From NCBI GenBank assembly GCA_002345475.1, contig DDWC01000131.1, positions 1-11,128 of the forward strand: a stretch of 11,128 nucleotides of DNA, written 5' to 3'. This stretch comes from Firmicutes bacterium UBA2296. GTDB lineage: Bacteria; Bacillota; UBA994. A program made the translations under genes and the position numbers. This document shows positions 1 through 5,769 of this stretch, piece by piece; position 1 is the first letter of the stretch, and each line of letters starts with the position of its first letter. The notes beneath the pieces were generated by a model, which saw only the letters and a list, made by a program, of their open reading frames with translations, ran no database searches and was not told where the DNA came from.

Positions 1-313
1 CCACCGACAACTGCTGTCCAAGCAGGCTGGCCGGGCCCAGGAGAACTTTGCGGTCGACGTCGGCCAAAACAAAGGCTGCGCTCATCATCCCCCGGCCACG
101 AAACAGCAACTCAATGCCGGAAAAACTCCCGTTGCGCTCATAGTGATTCTCAAAAAGCGCCTTCATGGTCAAGAGGTTTTCGCCCACTGACTGTTCTACA
201 TAGCGATCGAACAGTCGGTTCATGAGCAACGAATGTATGGATCCCAGCACCAGAATGACCAGCACCGCTACAGCGAGAAAATACATGAGAATTTTGGTCT
301 GCAATCTGTTCAT
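1..313 (-). CDS. Sensor histidine kinase, N-terminal fragment (runs off the window)
   Basis: Only the first 104 codons are present; the gene leaves the window at base 1. The protein begins MNRLQTKILMYFLAVAVLVI: a short basic N-terminus followed by a strongly hydrophobic membrane helix at about residues 9-26. A polar stretch follows, as expected for the extracytoplasmic sensing domain of a two-component kinase. No HAMP, dimerisation or ATPase domain is visible because the rest is missing. The kinase call therefore rests mainly on context: its ATG shares the tetranucleotide ATGA with the stop of the OmpR-type regulator gene (overlap 310-313), the usual translational coupling of regulator and kinase. 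The sensing region contains an IELLFRGRG segment, perhaps part of a small periplasmic fold. Another membrane protein is formally possible, but the regulator pairing makes a kinase by far the likeliest. Confidence 0.78.
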   Translation of the reverse strand, partial: MNRLQTKILMYFLAVAVLVILVLGSIHSLLMNRLFDRYVEQSVGENLLTMKALFENHYERNGSFSGIELLFRGRGMMSAAFVLADVDRKVLLGPASLLGQQLSV

Positions 314-996
314 GACTGATTCCTTGGCCTCTCAAGCTTGTAACCCACGCCAAACACTGTGACCAAGTAATCGAGCGCCCCCTCTTTCTCAAGCTTGCGC
401 CGCAGATTGCGTATGTGGGTGTCAATGGAGCGTTCGTAGCCTTCAAAGGACTCGTCCATAGCTCCCTCAAGCAGCTGCGATCTGGTAAATACACGCCCGG
501 GGGAACGCATGAACATTTCCATCATACGAAACTCGGTGGGGGTGAGTTGTACTTCGTTTCCGGAAACGCCAAAACTCCGCTGGCCTGCATCCAGTTCCAG
601 CGGCTCAAAGCTAATCTTGTCTGCCTCAGTATCCCTGCGCCAGCGTCTCGACACGGCTCTGATGCGGGCAGCCACTTCGCGCAGGCTGAAGGGCTTGGTG
701 ATGTAGTCATCAGCGCCAAGTTCCAGTCCGATCAGCTTGTCCAGCTCGTCGTTGCGAGCCGTGAGCATGATTATGGGCACATCGCTCTTCTGGCGAATGC
801 TCTTGCACACCTGAAGTCCGGTGACTTCGGGGAGCATTACATCCAGCAAAACCATGCTGGGGGCTTCGGTTTCAAACATCGCCAAGGCGCTCTTGCCATC
901 ATGAGCCACAACGACGGCATGACCCTCATTGCGCAAGTACCCCGCCAGCAAATCTGCTATTTTCCGTTCATCTTCGACGATAAGTATCTTCTGCAT
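310..996 (-). CDS. OmpR/PhoB-family response regulator
   Basis: A 228-residue DNA-binding response regulator, the normal length for the family. The receiver domain spans about residues 1-120: acidic pocket E8-D9, phosphoacceptor D52 in LLDVMLPEVTG, switch T79 and conserved K101 in ITKPF. The C-terminal winged helix (about 130-225) ends with the characteristic RSIDTHIRNLRRKLE recognition region and VFGVGYKLE hairpin. A GGAGG ribosome binding site (complement of 1005-1009) lies 8 bases before the ATG. The stop overlaps the start of the downstream kinase gene, so the two are co-translated. Upstream is the secreted DUF2680-like protein, separated by a terminator-like hairpin. That neighbour is a plausible target or feedback partner, as CpxP is for CpxR. 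The signal sensed cannot be told from the sequence. Confidence 0.95.
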   Translation of the reverse strand: MQKILIVEDERKIADLLAGYLRNEGHAVVVAHDGKSALAMFETEAPSMVLLDVMLPEVTGLQVCKSIRQKSDVPIIMLTARNDELDKLIGLELGADDYITKPFSLREVAARIRAVSRRWRRDTEADKISFEPLELDAGQRSFGVSGNEVQLTPTEFRMMEMFMRSPGRVFTRSQLLEGAMDESFEGYERSIDTHIRNLRRKLEKEGALDYLVTVFGVGYKLERPRNQS

Positions 997-1020
997 GCCA
1001 ACAGCCTCCGTACCGCAGTA

Positions 1021-1050
1021 TAAAAAGAAGAGGGGGCTTCTGCCCCCCCC
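1021..1050 (-). terminator. Intrinsic terminator or attenuator between secreted protein gene and response regulator
   Basis: Read on the minus strand there is a perfect GGGGGC-AGAA-GCCCCC hairpin (1032-1047) followed by TCTTCTTTTTA. It begins about 12 bases after the stop of the secreted protein gene and ends about 25 bases before the regulator ATG. There is little room for a separate promoter between them, so partial read-through is the likely way the regulator and kinase are expressed from the same transcript. Confidence 0.75.
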
Positions 1051-1061
1051 TTTGACTCAAC

Positions 1062-1556
1062 CTAGACTCCCCTGTTCAGGACAGGAGCCGTGTTCTGTTG
1101 TCTGATGCGCTGCATGCGACCCCGCATGTTCTGCATGAACTGGCGCGTTCCTGTGCGGAACTCGCCACCGCCGCAGCCACCAAAGGCGGACTGCAACCTC
1201 TCCTGCAACCTTTCGGCTGAGAAATTCGCGCAAAATGCAGCCTGCTCCTCGGTAATCTTACCTTCGCGCAACAACTCATCGACGATTGCCTGGCGCTCGG
1301 CGACGGTTGCGCTGACAAACTCGTCCAGACGCGTCCCCAAAATGTCGGCGAAAGTTTCGCCTGCGGCTCGCGAATCAATGACCTTCTGCAAGTCTATGTC
1401 GAGAAAGTCAGCCACGCGAGCGGCCATCCCGCCCAGCATGCGTCCCATGCGCAGCCCTTCACCCTGCTGAAGATAGGGAGTGGCTGCTATTGCCCCCCCG
1501 GCCAAAGCCAAGGTCAGCACTACCGCGGCGACGGTCATAACTAGCTTTTTACTCAA
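1062..1556 (-). CDS. Small secreted DUF2680-like protein, possible accessory sensor of the adjacent two-component system
   Basis: A 164-residue exported protein. The TTG start at 1556 is chosen because AAAGGGGG sits 9 bases upstream and because it includes the K3-K4 charges of the signal peptide. A hydrophobic core follows, ending in an AIA-AT signal-peptidase I type site (about residues 22-26). The mature part is mostly helical and charged. It holds LDIDLQKVIDSRAAGETFADIL and LLREGKITEEQAAFCANF, which resemble the '-E..I..GK.LA.IA-' and '-EGKIT.EQAD-' repeats of DUF2680 proteins from Bacillota. A glycine-rich GGCGGG turn and an RMQRIRQQ basic tail follow. Two cysteines (in FCANF and GGCGG) could form a disulfide or bind metal. 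It lies directly upstream of the regulator and kinase, so a CpxP-like feedback role is plausible. This is inferred from position and exported helical character, not from demonstrated homology to CpxP. Confidence 0.8.
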   Translation of the reverse strand: MSKKLVMTVAAVVLTLALAGGAIAATPYLQQGEGLRMGRMLGGMAARVADFLDIDLQKVIDSRAAGETFADILGTRLDEFVSATVAERQAIVDELLREGKITEEQAAFCANFSAERLQERLQSAFGGCGGGEFRTGTRQFMQNMRGRMQRIRQQNTAPVLNRGV

Positions 1557-1613
1557 CGGTGATTGCCCCCTTTCAAGTTGGCACCTATCGGCACCAGCTT
1601 AAGTGTAGGACAC

Positions 1614-1644
1614 TGGTGTCAATTTCTCGTGGGATTGATGTCAA
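1614..1644 (-). promoter_or_regulatory. Direct repeat TTGACAtCA / TTGACAcCA, candidate response-regulator box
   Basis: On the minus strand TTGACATCA (1644-1636) and TTGACACCA (1622-1614) match at 8 of 9 positions and are exactly 22 bases apart, two helical turns. A possible -10, TACACT (1607-1602), follows without a normal -35 at 17 bases. This would suit an activator-dependent promoter for the secreted protein gene. OmpR/PhoB regulators bind direct repeats spaced in multiples of about 11. A GACAC-CA-GTGTC inverted repeat (1609-1620) overlaps the second copy. The regulator-box reading is an inference. Confidence 0.35.
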
Positions 1645-1659
1645 GAAGTTGTGAAGATT

Positions 1660-2145
1660 TTAGGACTCGAGGCCTTGTTTCTTCCACCATGCTTCACTGA
1701 GTTCTGCGTATATCTCCTTGAGCGCATCGCCATGGGATGCTTCCCAGTCGGCCAGGTAGAGAAGGATTTTCCTGATGTCCTCGCTCTCGATCTTGGCGGC
1801 GTTTTCACGGTAATAGCGCTCGGAAGCTTCTTCGAAAAGTATAGCCATTTTGTAAGCCGCCATCTCGTAGTCATCCGCAACCAGGGTCTGGTTTGACCGC
1901 TTGAAAATGCGAGGCTCGATTATGTACGCGCCTTCGTCCTCGTAGACTCTGACGCGCTCTGCTTTACGCATCGACTCGTACATTTCCCGCAGAATTCGTT
2001 CGTGATCCTTTTCGTCATTGGCCAGCTGCATGAGTGCCGCTTTAACACCCTCATCGCTCAACTTCGCCGCAGCATCAGCGTAGAACCGATAACCCTGCTG
2101 TTCGTTTAATATAGCAACTTTGATAATGTTTAGTTCAGTAGACAT
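1660..2145 (-). CDS. Ferritin-like (rubrerythrin-type) diiron protein without rubredoxin domain
   Basis: A four-helix-bundle ferritin-like protein of 161 residues. The ATG at 2145 is preferred over one nine bases upstream because AAGGAG (complement of 2155-2160) directly abuts the upstream ATG but lies an ideal 9 bases from this one. The metal-ligand pattern of the rubrerythrin/ferritin-like superfamily is visible: E15 in helix A, E45-x2-H48 (DEKDHERIL) in helix B, E105/E106 in helix C (FEEASERYY), and E135-x2-H138 (WEASHGDAL) in helix D. There is no cysteine-rich rubredoxin domain, so electrons must come from a partner. The family reduces peroxide or handles iron under oxidative stress in anaerobes; the exact substrate cannot be assigned. 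It sits 56 bases downstream of the lipoprotein gene on the same strand and may be co-transcribed with it. No terminator was found between it and the next gene. Confidence 0.85.
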   Translation of the reverse strand: MSTELNIIKVAILNEQQGYRFYADAAAKLSDEGVKAALMQLANDEKDHERILREMYESMRKAERVRVYEDEGAYIIEPRIFKRSNQTLVADDYEMAAYKMAILFEEASERYYRENAAKIESEDIRKILLYLADWEASHGDALKEIYAELSEAWWKKQGLES

Positions 2146-2154
2146 GTACAACAT

Positions 2155-2160
2155 CTCCTT
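2155..2160 (-). promoter_or_regulatory. Ribosome binding site AAGGAG deciding the ferritin-like start
   Basis: AAGGAG on the minus strand abuts one in-frame ATG (2154) with no spacer and is 9 bases from a second (2145). The second is therefore the functional start, and the three extra N-terminal residues MLY are not part of the protein. Confidence 0.75.
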
Positions 2161-2201
2161 TCGTATAACTTAATGATAACAAAGTGTAACGGTGAAGGCT
2201 A

Positions 2202-3593
2202 CTACTTAGTGAGCCTGCGCAGTTCGCTGCCGTCACTACGCATGACCCATACCGCATGGGACTCACCCACCACCTGAATAAAGGCTATGTAGGCTCCGTC
2301 TGGAGAATAGCTCAAGTGGGTCTTCAGGTGTCCACTGGAGGTGAGGGACTCAGAAGCTATGGCGGCACCCGTTGAGCGCATTACATCCCATTTTTCCGGC
2401 GTCTCCGCATCGGCGAAGGCGTAGATCAACGACTGTCCATCGGGAGATATGGCCGGATAGGCGCTGTACCCTGTTGGCGATGCGGTGCGCACTTCTCCAC
2501 TTCTCAAGTCAAACAGCTGCAACATGACCGGAGACTCGACAATGGTTTGCCCACTCTCTCTGGCTTCCCAGGAACTGGCCGCAAACCATTGCAGCCTGCC
2601 AGAGTAAGAGCCGGAGTGGAAATTGTGCAAAGGTCCTTCATCGCTAAGGCGGATGTACTCGCCACTGGCGATGGACACCTTCCAGAAATCGTAACGAAAG
2701 TCACGCCCGTAGTTGTAATGATCGTGGGTGCTGAGCAGATACAGTGACATGGAGTCGTCGCTGAAACCTACAATCCAGTCGGTCTCGGAAGTTGGACTAA
2801 CTCGCACAAACACCGGCGGCTGCCGGGACAAGTCCACCAGCAAGGCCTCCTGATATATGTCCGAGTGGGCGTCGGCATAGCCAAACACTGACACCAGGGC
2901 GAGCTTTGCTCCGTCGGGTGAAAAGACAGGCGAGGCCAGCCAGCCTGTGTCCAGACCGGAGTCGTGTTTGCTGATTACGCCGGAGTTGGTATTATAGAGA
3001 TACAGATATGGTGCGAAAGGAGATACACAGGCTATCAGCCTGCCGTCTGGCGAGACTGCTGGCGAACTGAGTCCGGCATCAGCTTCGACCAGGAGACGCT
3101 GTGTCCTTGACGAAAGGTCGACCTGCCAGAGAGCAGGTTTTCCTCCTCTGTCCGCCGAGAAAACCAGCCCAGAGCTATCGGGCAGCCAGGCATAGGAATC
3201 AATCTCGTACACGGTGGCGCCCGGGGTTACCGTGACAAAACGCAACGAGAATTCTTCCAGATGGTTGCCGGACGCGTCACGGGGTGCAGCGCTAAACGTA
3301 ATAAGGTAAGACGTCCCCGGGAAAAACCCATCCGGCACAAAGCTGAAGGTATCGCCTTCCCAGGTGTGACTGCCTGCGGCTGGCGGATCAATACGAAAAG
3401 CTTGTGAGACGCTGGCCTTGTCCATAGGCTTGGTAAAGGTTATGCTGACGACTTCGTTCAGGGCAACGTCCTCAGCGCCAAAGCCAGGGGATACGGCGGC
3501 AACCTGGGGTGGAGTTGTATCTCTGGGAGCACAGCCGGCACCGATGACCAGCGCGGTGAAAAGAACAAGGGCCATAAGTATGTTTCTTGACAC
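2202..3593 (-). CDS. Lipoprotein with Ig-like (Big_5) domain and TolB/PD40-type beta-propeller
   Basis: A 463-residue surface lipoprotein. The GTG start at 3593 has GGGGAG 7 bases upstream. A hydrophobic signal peptide ends in the lipobox-like LVIGAGC with lipidated C21. Residues about 26-120 match a bacterial Ig-like Big_5 domain: DTTPPQV, VVSITFTKPMDKASV, GTSYLITFSAAPRDASGN. The remainder, about 125-463, is a beta-propeller built of PD40/WD40-like blades, seen in the repeated SP-x-SPDG phrases (SPAVSPDGRLI, SPVFSPDGAKL, YPAISPDGQSL, LSYSPDGAYIA). Such propellers bind peptides, glycans or partner proteins; no catalytic residues are apparent. It ends 56 bases before the ferritin-like gene and is divergent from the EVE gene across 103 bases, in which no convincing promoter could be assigned. 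The precise function is unknown. Confidence 0.85.
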   Translation of the reverse strand: MSRNILMALVLFTALVIGAGCAPRDTTPPQVAAVSPGFGAEDVALNEVVSITFTKPMDKASVSQAFRIDPPAAGSHTWEGDTFSFVPDGFFPGTSYLITFSAAPRDASGNHLEEFSLRFVTVTPGATVYEIDSYAWLPDSSGLVFSADRGGKPALWQVDLSSRTQRLLVEADAGLSSPAVSPDGRLIACVSPFAPYLYLYNTNSGVISKHDSGLDTGWLASPVFSPDGAKLALVSVFGYADAHSDIYQEALLVDLSRQPPVFVRVSPTSETDWIVGFSDDSMSLYLLSTHDHYNYGRDFRYDFWKVSIASGEYIRLSDEGPLHNFHSGSYSGRLQWFAASSWEARESGQTIVESPVMLQLFDLRSGEVRTASPTGYSAYPAISPDGQSLIYAFADAETPEKWDVMRSTGAAIASESLTSSGHLKTHLSYSPDGAYIAFIQVVGESHAVWVMRSDGSELRRLTK

Positions 3594-3683
3594 TGACCGT
3601 CTCCCCTTTCAGGTATGTCTGCGGTTTAATTCTGCAAAATGGAGCATATATCCTTTGCCTTTGGCTAGCTTTTGCATAATGAC

Positions 3684-3690
3684 AAGGAGG
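3684..3690 (+). promoter_or_regulatory. Ribosome binding site AAGGAGG deciding the EVE-domain start
   Basis: AAGGAGG is followed immediately by an in-frame ATG (3691) and 6 bases later by a second ATG (3697). Normal spacing favours 3697, giving the N-terminus MYWLFK typical of EVE proteins. A weak CATAAT -10 (3675-3680) lies just upstream without a good -35. Confidence 0.7.
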
Positions 3691-3696
3691 ATGACT

Positions 3697-4101
3697 ATGT
3701 ATTGGCTTTTTAAGACCGAACCCGGAGACTATTCTTTCTCCGATCTCTTGCGTGAGGGCCAGACCGTCTGGAGCGGCGTGCGCAACGCCCTGGCGAGAGC
3801 TAGTCTGCGCAAAGTCGAGCCTGGGGATGAGATTTTTATCTACCACACCGGCAAAGAGAGAGCAATCGTGGGAGTGGCTCAGGCTGTCAGCACATCATAC
3901 GAAAGGGACGGAGACGATACGGTGGTGGACATCGCGGCAAGGTACGCTCTGGCAAAGGTGGTCCCTCTTTCTGATATTAAGGGGAATCCTCAGTTTGCCG
4001 CCTGGGATCTGGTGCGCCTTCCCAGACTGTCCGTCATGCAGGTAAGTCCCGATCACTGGTTCTCGCTGCACGAGATGGCGAGAGAAGTCGACAACGTTTA
4101 G
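3697..4101 (+). CDS. EVE domain-containing protein (PUA/YTH-like fold)
   Basis: A 134-residue single-domain protein, close to the usual length of bacterial stand-alone EVE proteins. The family hallmarks are present: N-terminal MYWLFKTEPGDYSFSDL, then TVWSGVRNALARASLRKVEPGDEIFIYHTG (about residues 25-53), then AIVGVAQ, and a C-terminal region ending VSPDHWFSLHEMA. EVE domains share the PUA/YTH-like fold with an aromatic cage and are proposed to read modified bases in RNA or DNA. They also occur fused to restriction and other nuclease domains. No nuclease is present here, so a housekeeping RNA- or DNA-base-binding role is as likely as defence. The stop is 5 bases before the earliest start of the GNAT gene, so the two form an operon divergent from the lipoprotein gene. 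Confidence 0.9.
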   Translation: MYWLFKTEPGDYSFSDLLREGQTVWSGVRNALARASLRKVEPGDEIFIYHTGKERAIVGVAQAVSTSYERDGDDTVVDIAARYALAKVVPLSDIKGNPQFAAWDLVRLPRLSVMQVSPDHWFSLHEMAREVDNV

Positions 4102-4136
4102 TCAGAATGAATGACCGCAGAAAGGATAGTGGCAGG

Positions 4137-4979
4137 ATGGATATACAGATTCGCAAAGCACGCAGGGATGACCTTCCGGGAATTCTCCGGGTGGAAGGAA
4201 AATCGACCCCTGGCTTAAGGTACCTGGGGTCGGTTTTTGAAGAATTCTTTGCCGACAAGCTGGGGGAACTCAGCGTGGCAGAAGCTGGCGGCGAGATTGT
4301 GGGTGTGGCTAAGTTCACGGTGTTGCCCGACAGGACAGCCTGGCTGGAAGCCCTGCGCGTACCACCTGAGTTTCAGGGGAAAGGCATCGGCAAAAAATTC
4401 TACGAAAGGTTTTTTGAGCTGGCGAACGCGCGCAAAATCAAGGTCATGCGCATGTACACCAATATCGGCAACACCACCAGCAAAGGTCTGGCGGAGCGCT
4501 TCGGGTTCGTCCTGGCTGGAACTTTTCGCGGTTTCAGTCTGCCCTTGCCTGCCGAGCTGACGGTGACGGGTGGCGATGGGTTTTTGCCCATAACCGATGC
4601 GGCAAGGGGAGCCGAACTTCTGAGCGCGGAGCGCCAAGCCCATCAGGGTTTTGTAATAATGAATCGCACCTTCTATGAGGTGACACCCGCTCTGGGGGCC
4701 GTATGGGCCAAGGAAGGCAAGTTGTTTGAAGAGCCTCAAACTGGCAGTTTGCTGGCGGTGGGCGCACGTTTCATGCCCGAGGCGTCCCTGCACATAGCAG
4801 TTATGTCAGGGGACAAGGCTTCGGGGTTGTGCTTTGCCCGCTGGCTGGCCGGCACCCGCCGCGTCCCGAAGATTCAGTTCATGATACCGGCCACGGACGC
4901 TGCGACCGAAGCCATTCTTTCTGACCAGGGCTTCGTACCCGATAGTTATGACTGTATTGTCATGGAGCGGCGCCTTTAG
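4137..4979 (+). CDS. GNAT-family N-acetyltransferase, apparently two GNAT-like halves
   Basis: An acetyl-CoA-dependent N-acetyltransferase of 280 residues from the ATG at 4137. This start is preferred because it gives the standard MDIQIRKARRDDLPGIL opening and has AAAGGA 10 bases upstream. A longer in-frame start at 4107 (10 more residues, MNDRRKDSGR) lacks a clear ribosome binding site but is possible. The first half shows the acyl-CoA pyrophosphate loop Q-x-x-G-x-G (QGKGIG, residues 80-85) after the LEALRVPPEF strand, then the NTTSKGLAERFGFVLAG segment of motif B. The second half ends with IQFMIPATDAATEAILSDQGF, which looks like a degenerate second GNAT strand-helix-GF unit lacking the Q-x-x-G-x-G loop. 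The substrate is unknown. It follows the EVE gene closely. Its stop overlaps the stop of the convergent ycsI gene. Confidence 0.88.
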   Translation: MDIQIRKARRDDLPGILRVEGKSTPGLRYLGSVFEEFFADKLGELSVAEAGGEIVGVAKFTVLPDRTAWLEALRVPPEFQGKGIGKKFYERFFELANARKIKVMRMYTNIGNTTSKGLAERFGFVLAGTFRGFSLPLPAELTVTGGDGFLPITDAARGAELLSAERQAHQGFVIMNRTFYEVTPALGAVWAKEGKLFEEPQTGSLLAVGARFMPEASLHIAVMSGDKASGLCFARWLAGTRRVPKIQFMIPATDAATEAILSDQGFVPDSYDCIVMERRL

Positions 4980-5764
4980 AAGACTGACATATCCCGGTCC
5001 TTAAGGTCGGTGACAAACATGTGCCCCGGTGCGTGGGTAATGACAAGGTCCGGCTTGATGCGCATTATGGCAGCCTGAGGTGTAACCCCGCAGGCCCAGA
5101 ACACCGGTACCTCGGCCGAGCGAATCTGCACAGCGTCACCAAACTCCGGCGCATGCAAGTCCCTGATGCCGATGGCCGAGGGGTCGCCAAAGTGGATGGG
5201 AGACCCATGGACTGCGGGATATCGACTGGTGATCTGGATGGCACGGATGGCATCAAGCGGGGCGTAAGGACGCATGCTGACTACCACGGGACCGCTGAAA
5301 ACGCCGGCGGGCTGACACTCAATATTGGTGACGTACATGGGCACATTACAGACGTCTGTAATGTGCCTTACTTCCAGTCCACTGTCCATCAGGGCAGATT
5401 CAAAACTGAAGCTACACCCCAGCAGGAAGCTGACGAAGTCGTCGCGCCAGTATTTCACTATATCCGTGGGCTCGTCAACCAATCTGCCATGCTCAAATAC
5501 ACGGTATCGGGGCAGATCGGTGCGCAAGTCGGACCCCGGTGCGGTGAGCCTGGCCTGGGCGTCGCCCACATTGGTGACTTCAAGCACCGGACAGGGCTTG
5601 GGATTGCGTTGGCAGAACAGCAAAAAATCGTATGCCAGTTCCTTCTTGAGTATTACCAGATTGGCCTGGGCAAAACCAGGAGCCAGTCCGGCGGTAGGTT
5701 TGCTGTGACCGCCGCTTCTGATTAATTCTCTGACCTGAGATGGCGACATTTCTCGTAATTGCAC
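4976..5764 (-). CDS. ycsI: DUF1445/YcsI-family protein (D-glutamate cyclase-like, 'putative hydro-lyase')
   Basis: A 262-residue protein, normal for the family. The GTG at 5764 is chosen: AGGAG (5775-5779) lies 10 bases upstream, inside the last codons of pxpC. The ATG at 5749 would be 25 bases from it. Family hallmarks are TAGLAPGFAQANLVILKKELAYDFLLFCQRNPKPCPVLEV, DLRTDLPRYRVFEHG, RHI....NVPMYVTNI, FSGPVVVSMRP, and C-terminal ITHAPGHMFVTDL. The mammalian relative interconverts D-glutamate and 5-oxo-D-proline. Bacterial members commonly sit beside PxpABC, as in Bacillus subtilis (ycsI with kipI and kipA), so a role in feeding or draining 5-oxoproline is plausible but unproven. It is the last gene of the operon, 5 bases after pxpC. 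Its stop overlaps the convergent GNAT stop. A perfect 28-bp palindrome lies within the RHITDVCNVPM codons. Confidence 0.88.
   Translation of the reverse strand: MQLREMSPSQVRELIRSGGHSKPTAGLAPGFAQANLVILKKELAYDFLLFCQRNPKPCPVLEVTNVGDAQARLTAPGSDLRTDLPRYRVFEHGRLVDEPTDIVKYWRDDFVSFLLGCSFSFESALMDSGLEVRHITDVCNVPMYVTNIECQPAGVFSGPVVVSMRPYAPLDAIRAIQITSRYPAVHGSPIHFGDPSAIGIRDLHAPEFGDAVQIRSAEVPVFWACGVTPQAAIMRIKPDLVITHAPGHMFVTDLKDRDMSVF
5340..5367. repeat. Perfect 28-bp palindrome inside ycsI
   Basis: The arm GGCACATTACAGAC (5340-5353) is followed with no spacer by its exact reverse complement (5354-5367). The next pair out is only G-T. Because it is a palindrome, both strands read HITDVCNVP in one frame. 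On the ycsI strand the flanking RHI and NVPMY are conserved in the family, but TDVC is not. It could be a protein-binding site, a cruciform or RNA hairpin, or a chance outcome of codon choice. Confidence 0.9.
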
Positions 5765-5769
5765 TGATC

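Noticed and set aside
415..1023. Long open frame antisense to the response regulator
   Set aside because: It is a codon-structure shadow of a clear OmpR-family gene and its product resembles nothing known.
3594..3696. Promoters in the lipoprotein/EVE divergent gap
   Set aside because: CATAAT and TTGCCT (plus) are only 14 bases apart and no minus-strand pair has consensus spacing; nothing strong enough to list.
4737..4751. 15-bp palindrome CAAACTG-G-CAGTTTG inside the GNAT gene
   Set aside because: Seven-base arms are not rare in an 11-kb window, and it lies inside coding sequence with no associated regulator or T-tract.
5021..5725. Long open frame antisense to ycsI sharing the HITDVCNVP string
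   Set aside because: The shared string is only the palindrome read from the other strand; the rest of the product is unlike any family and the ycsI frame is clearly real.
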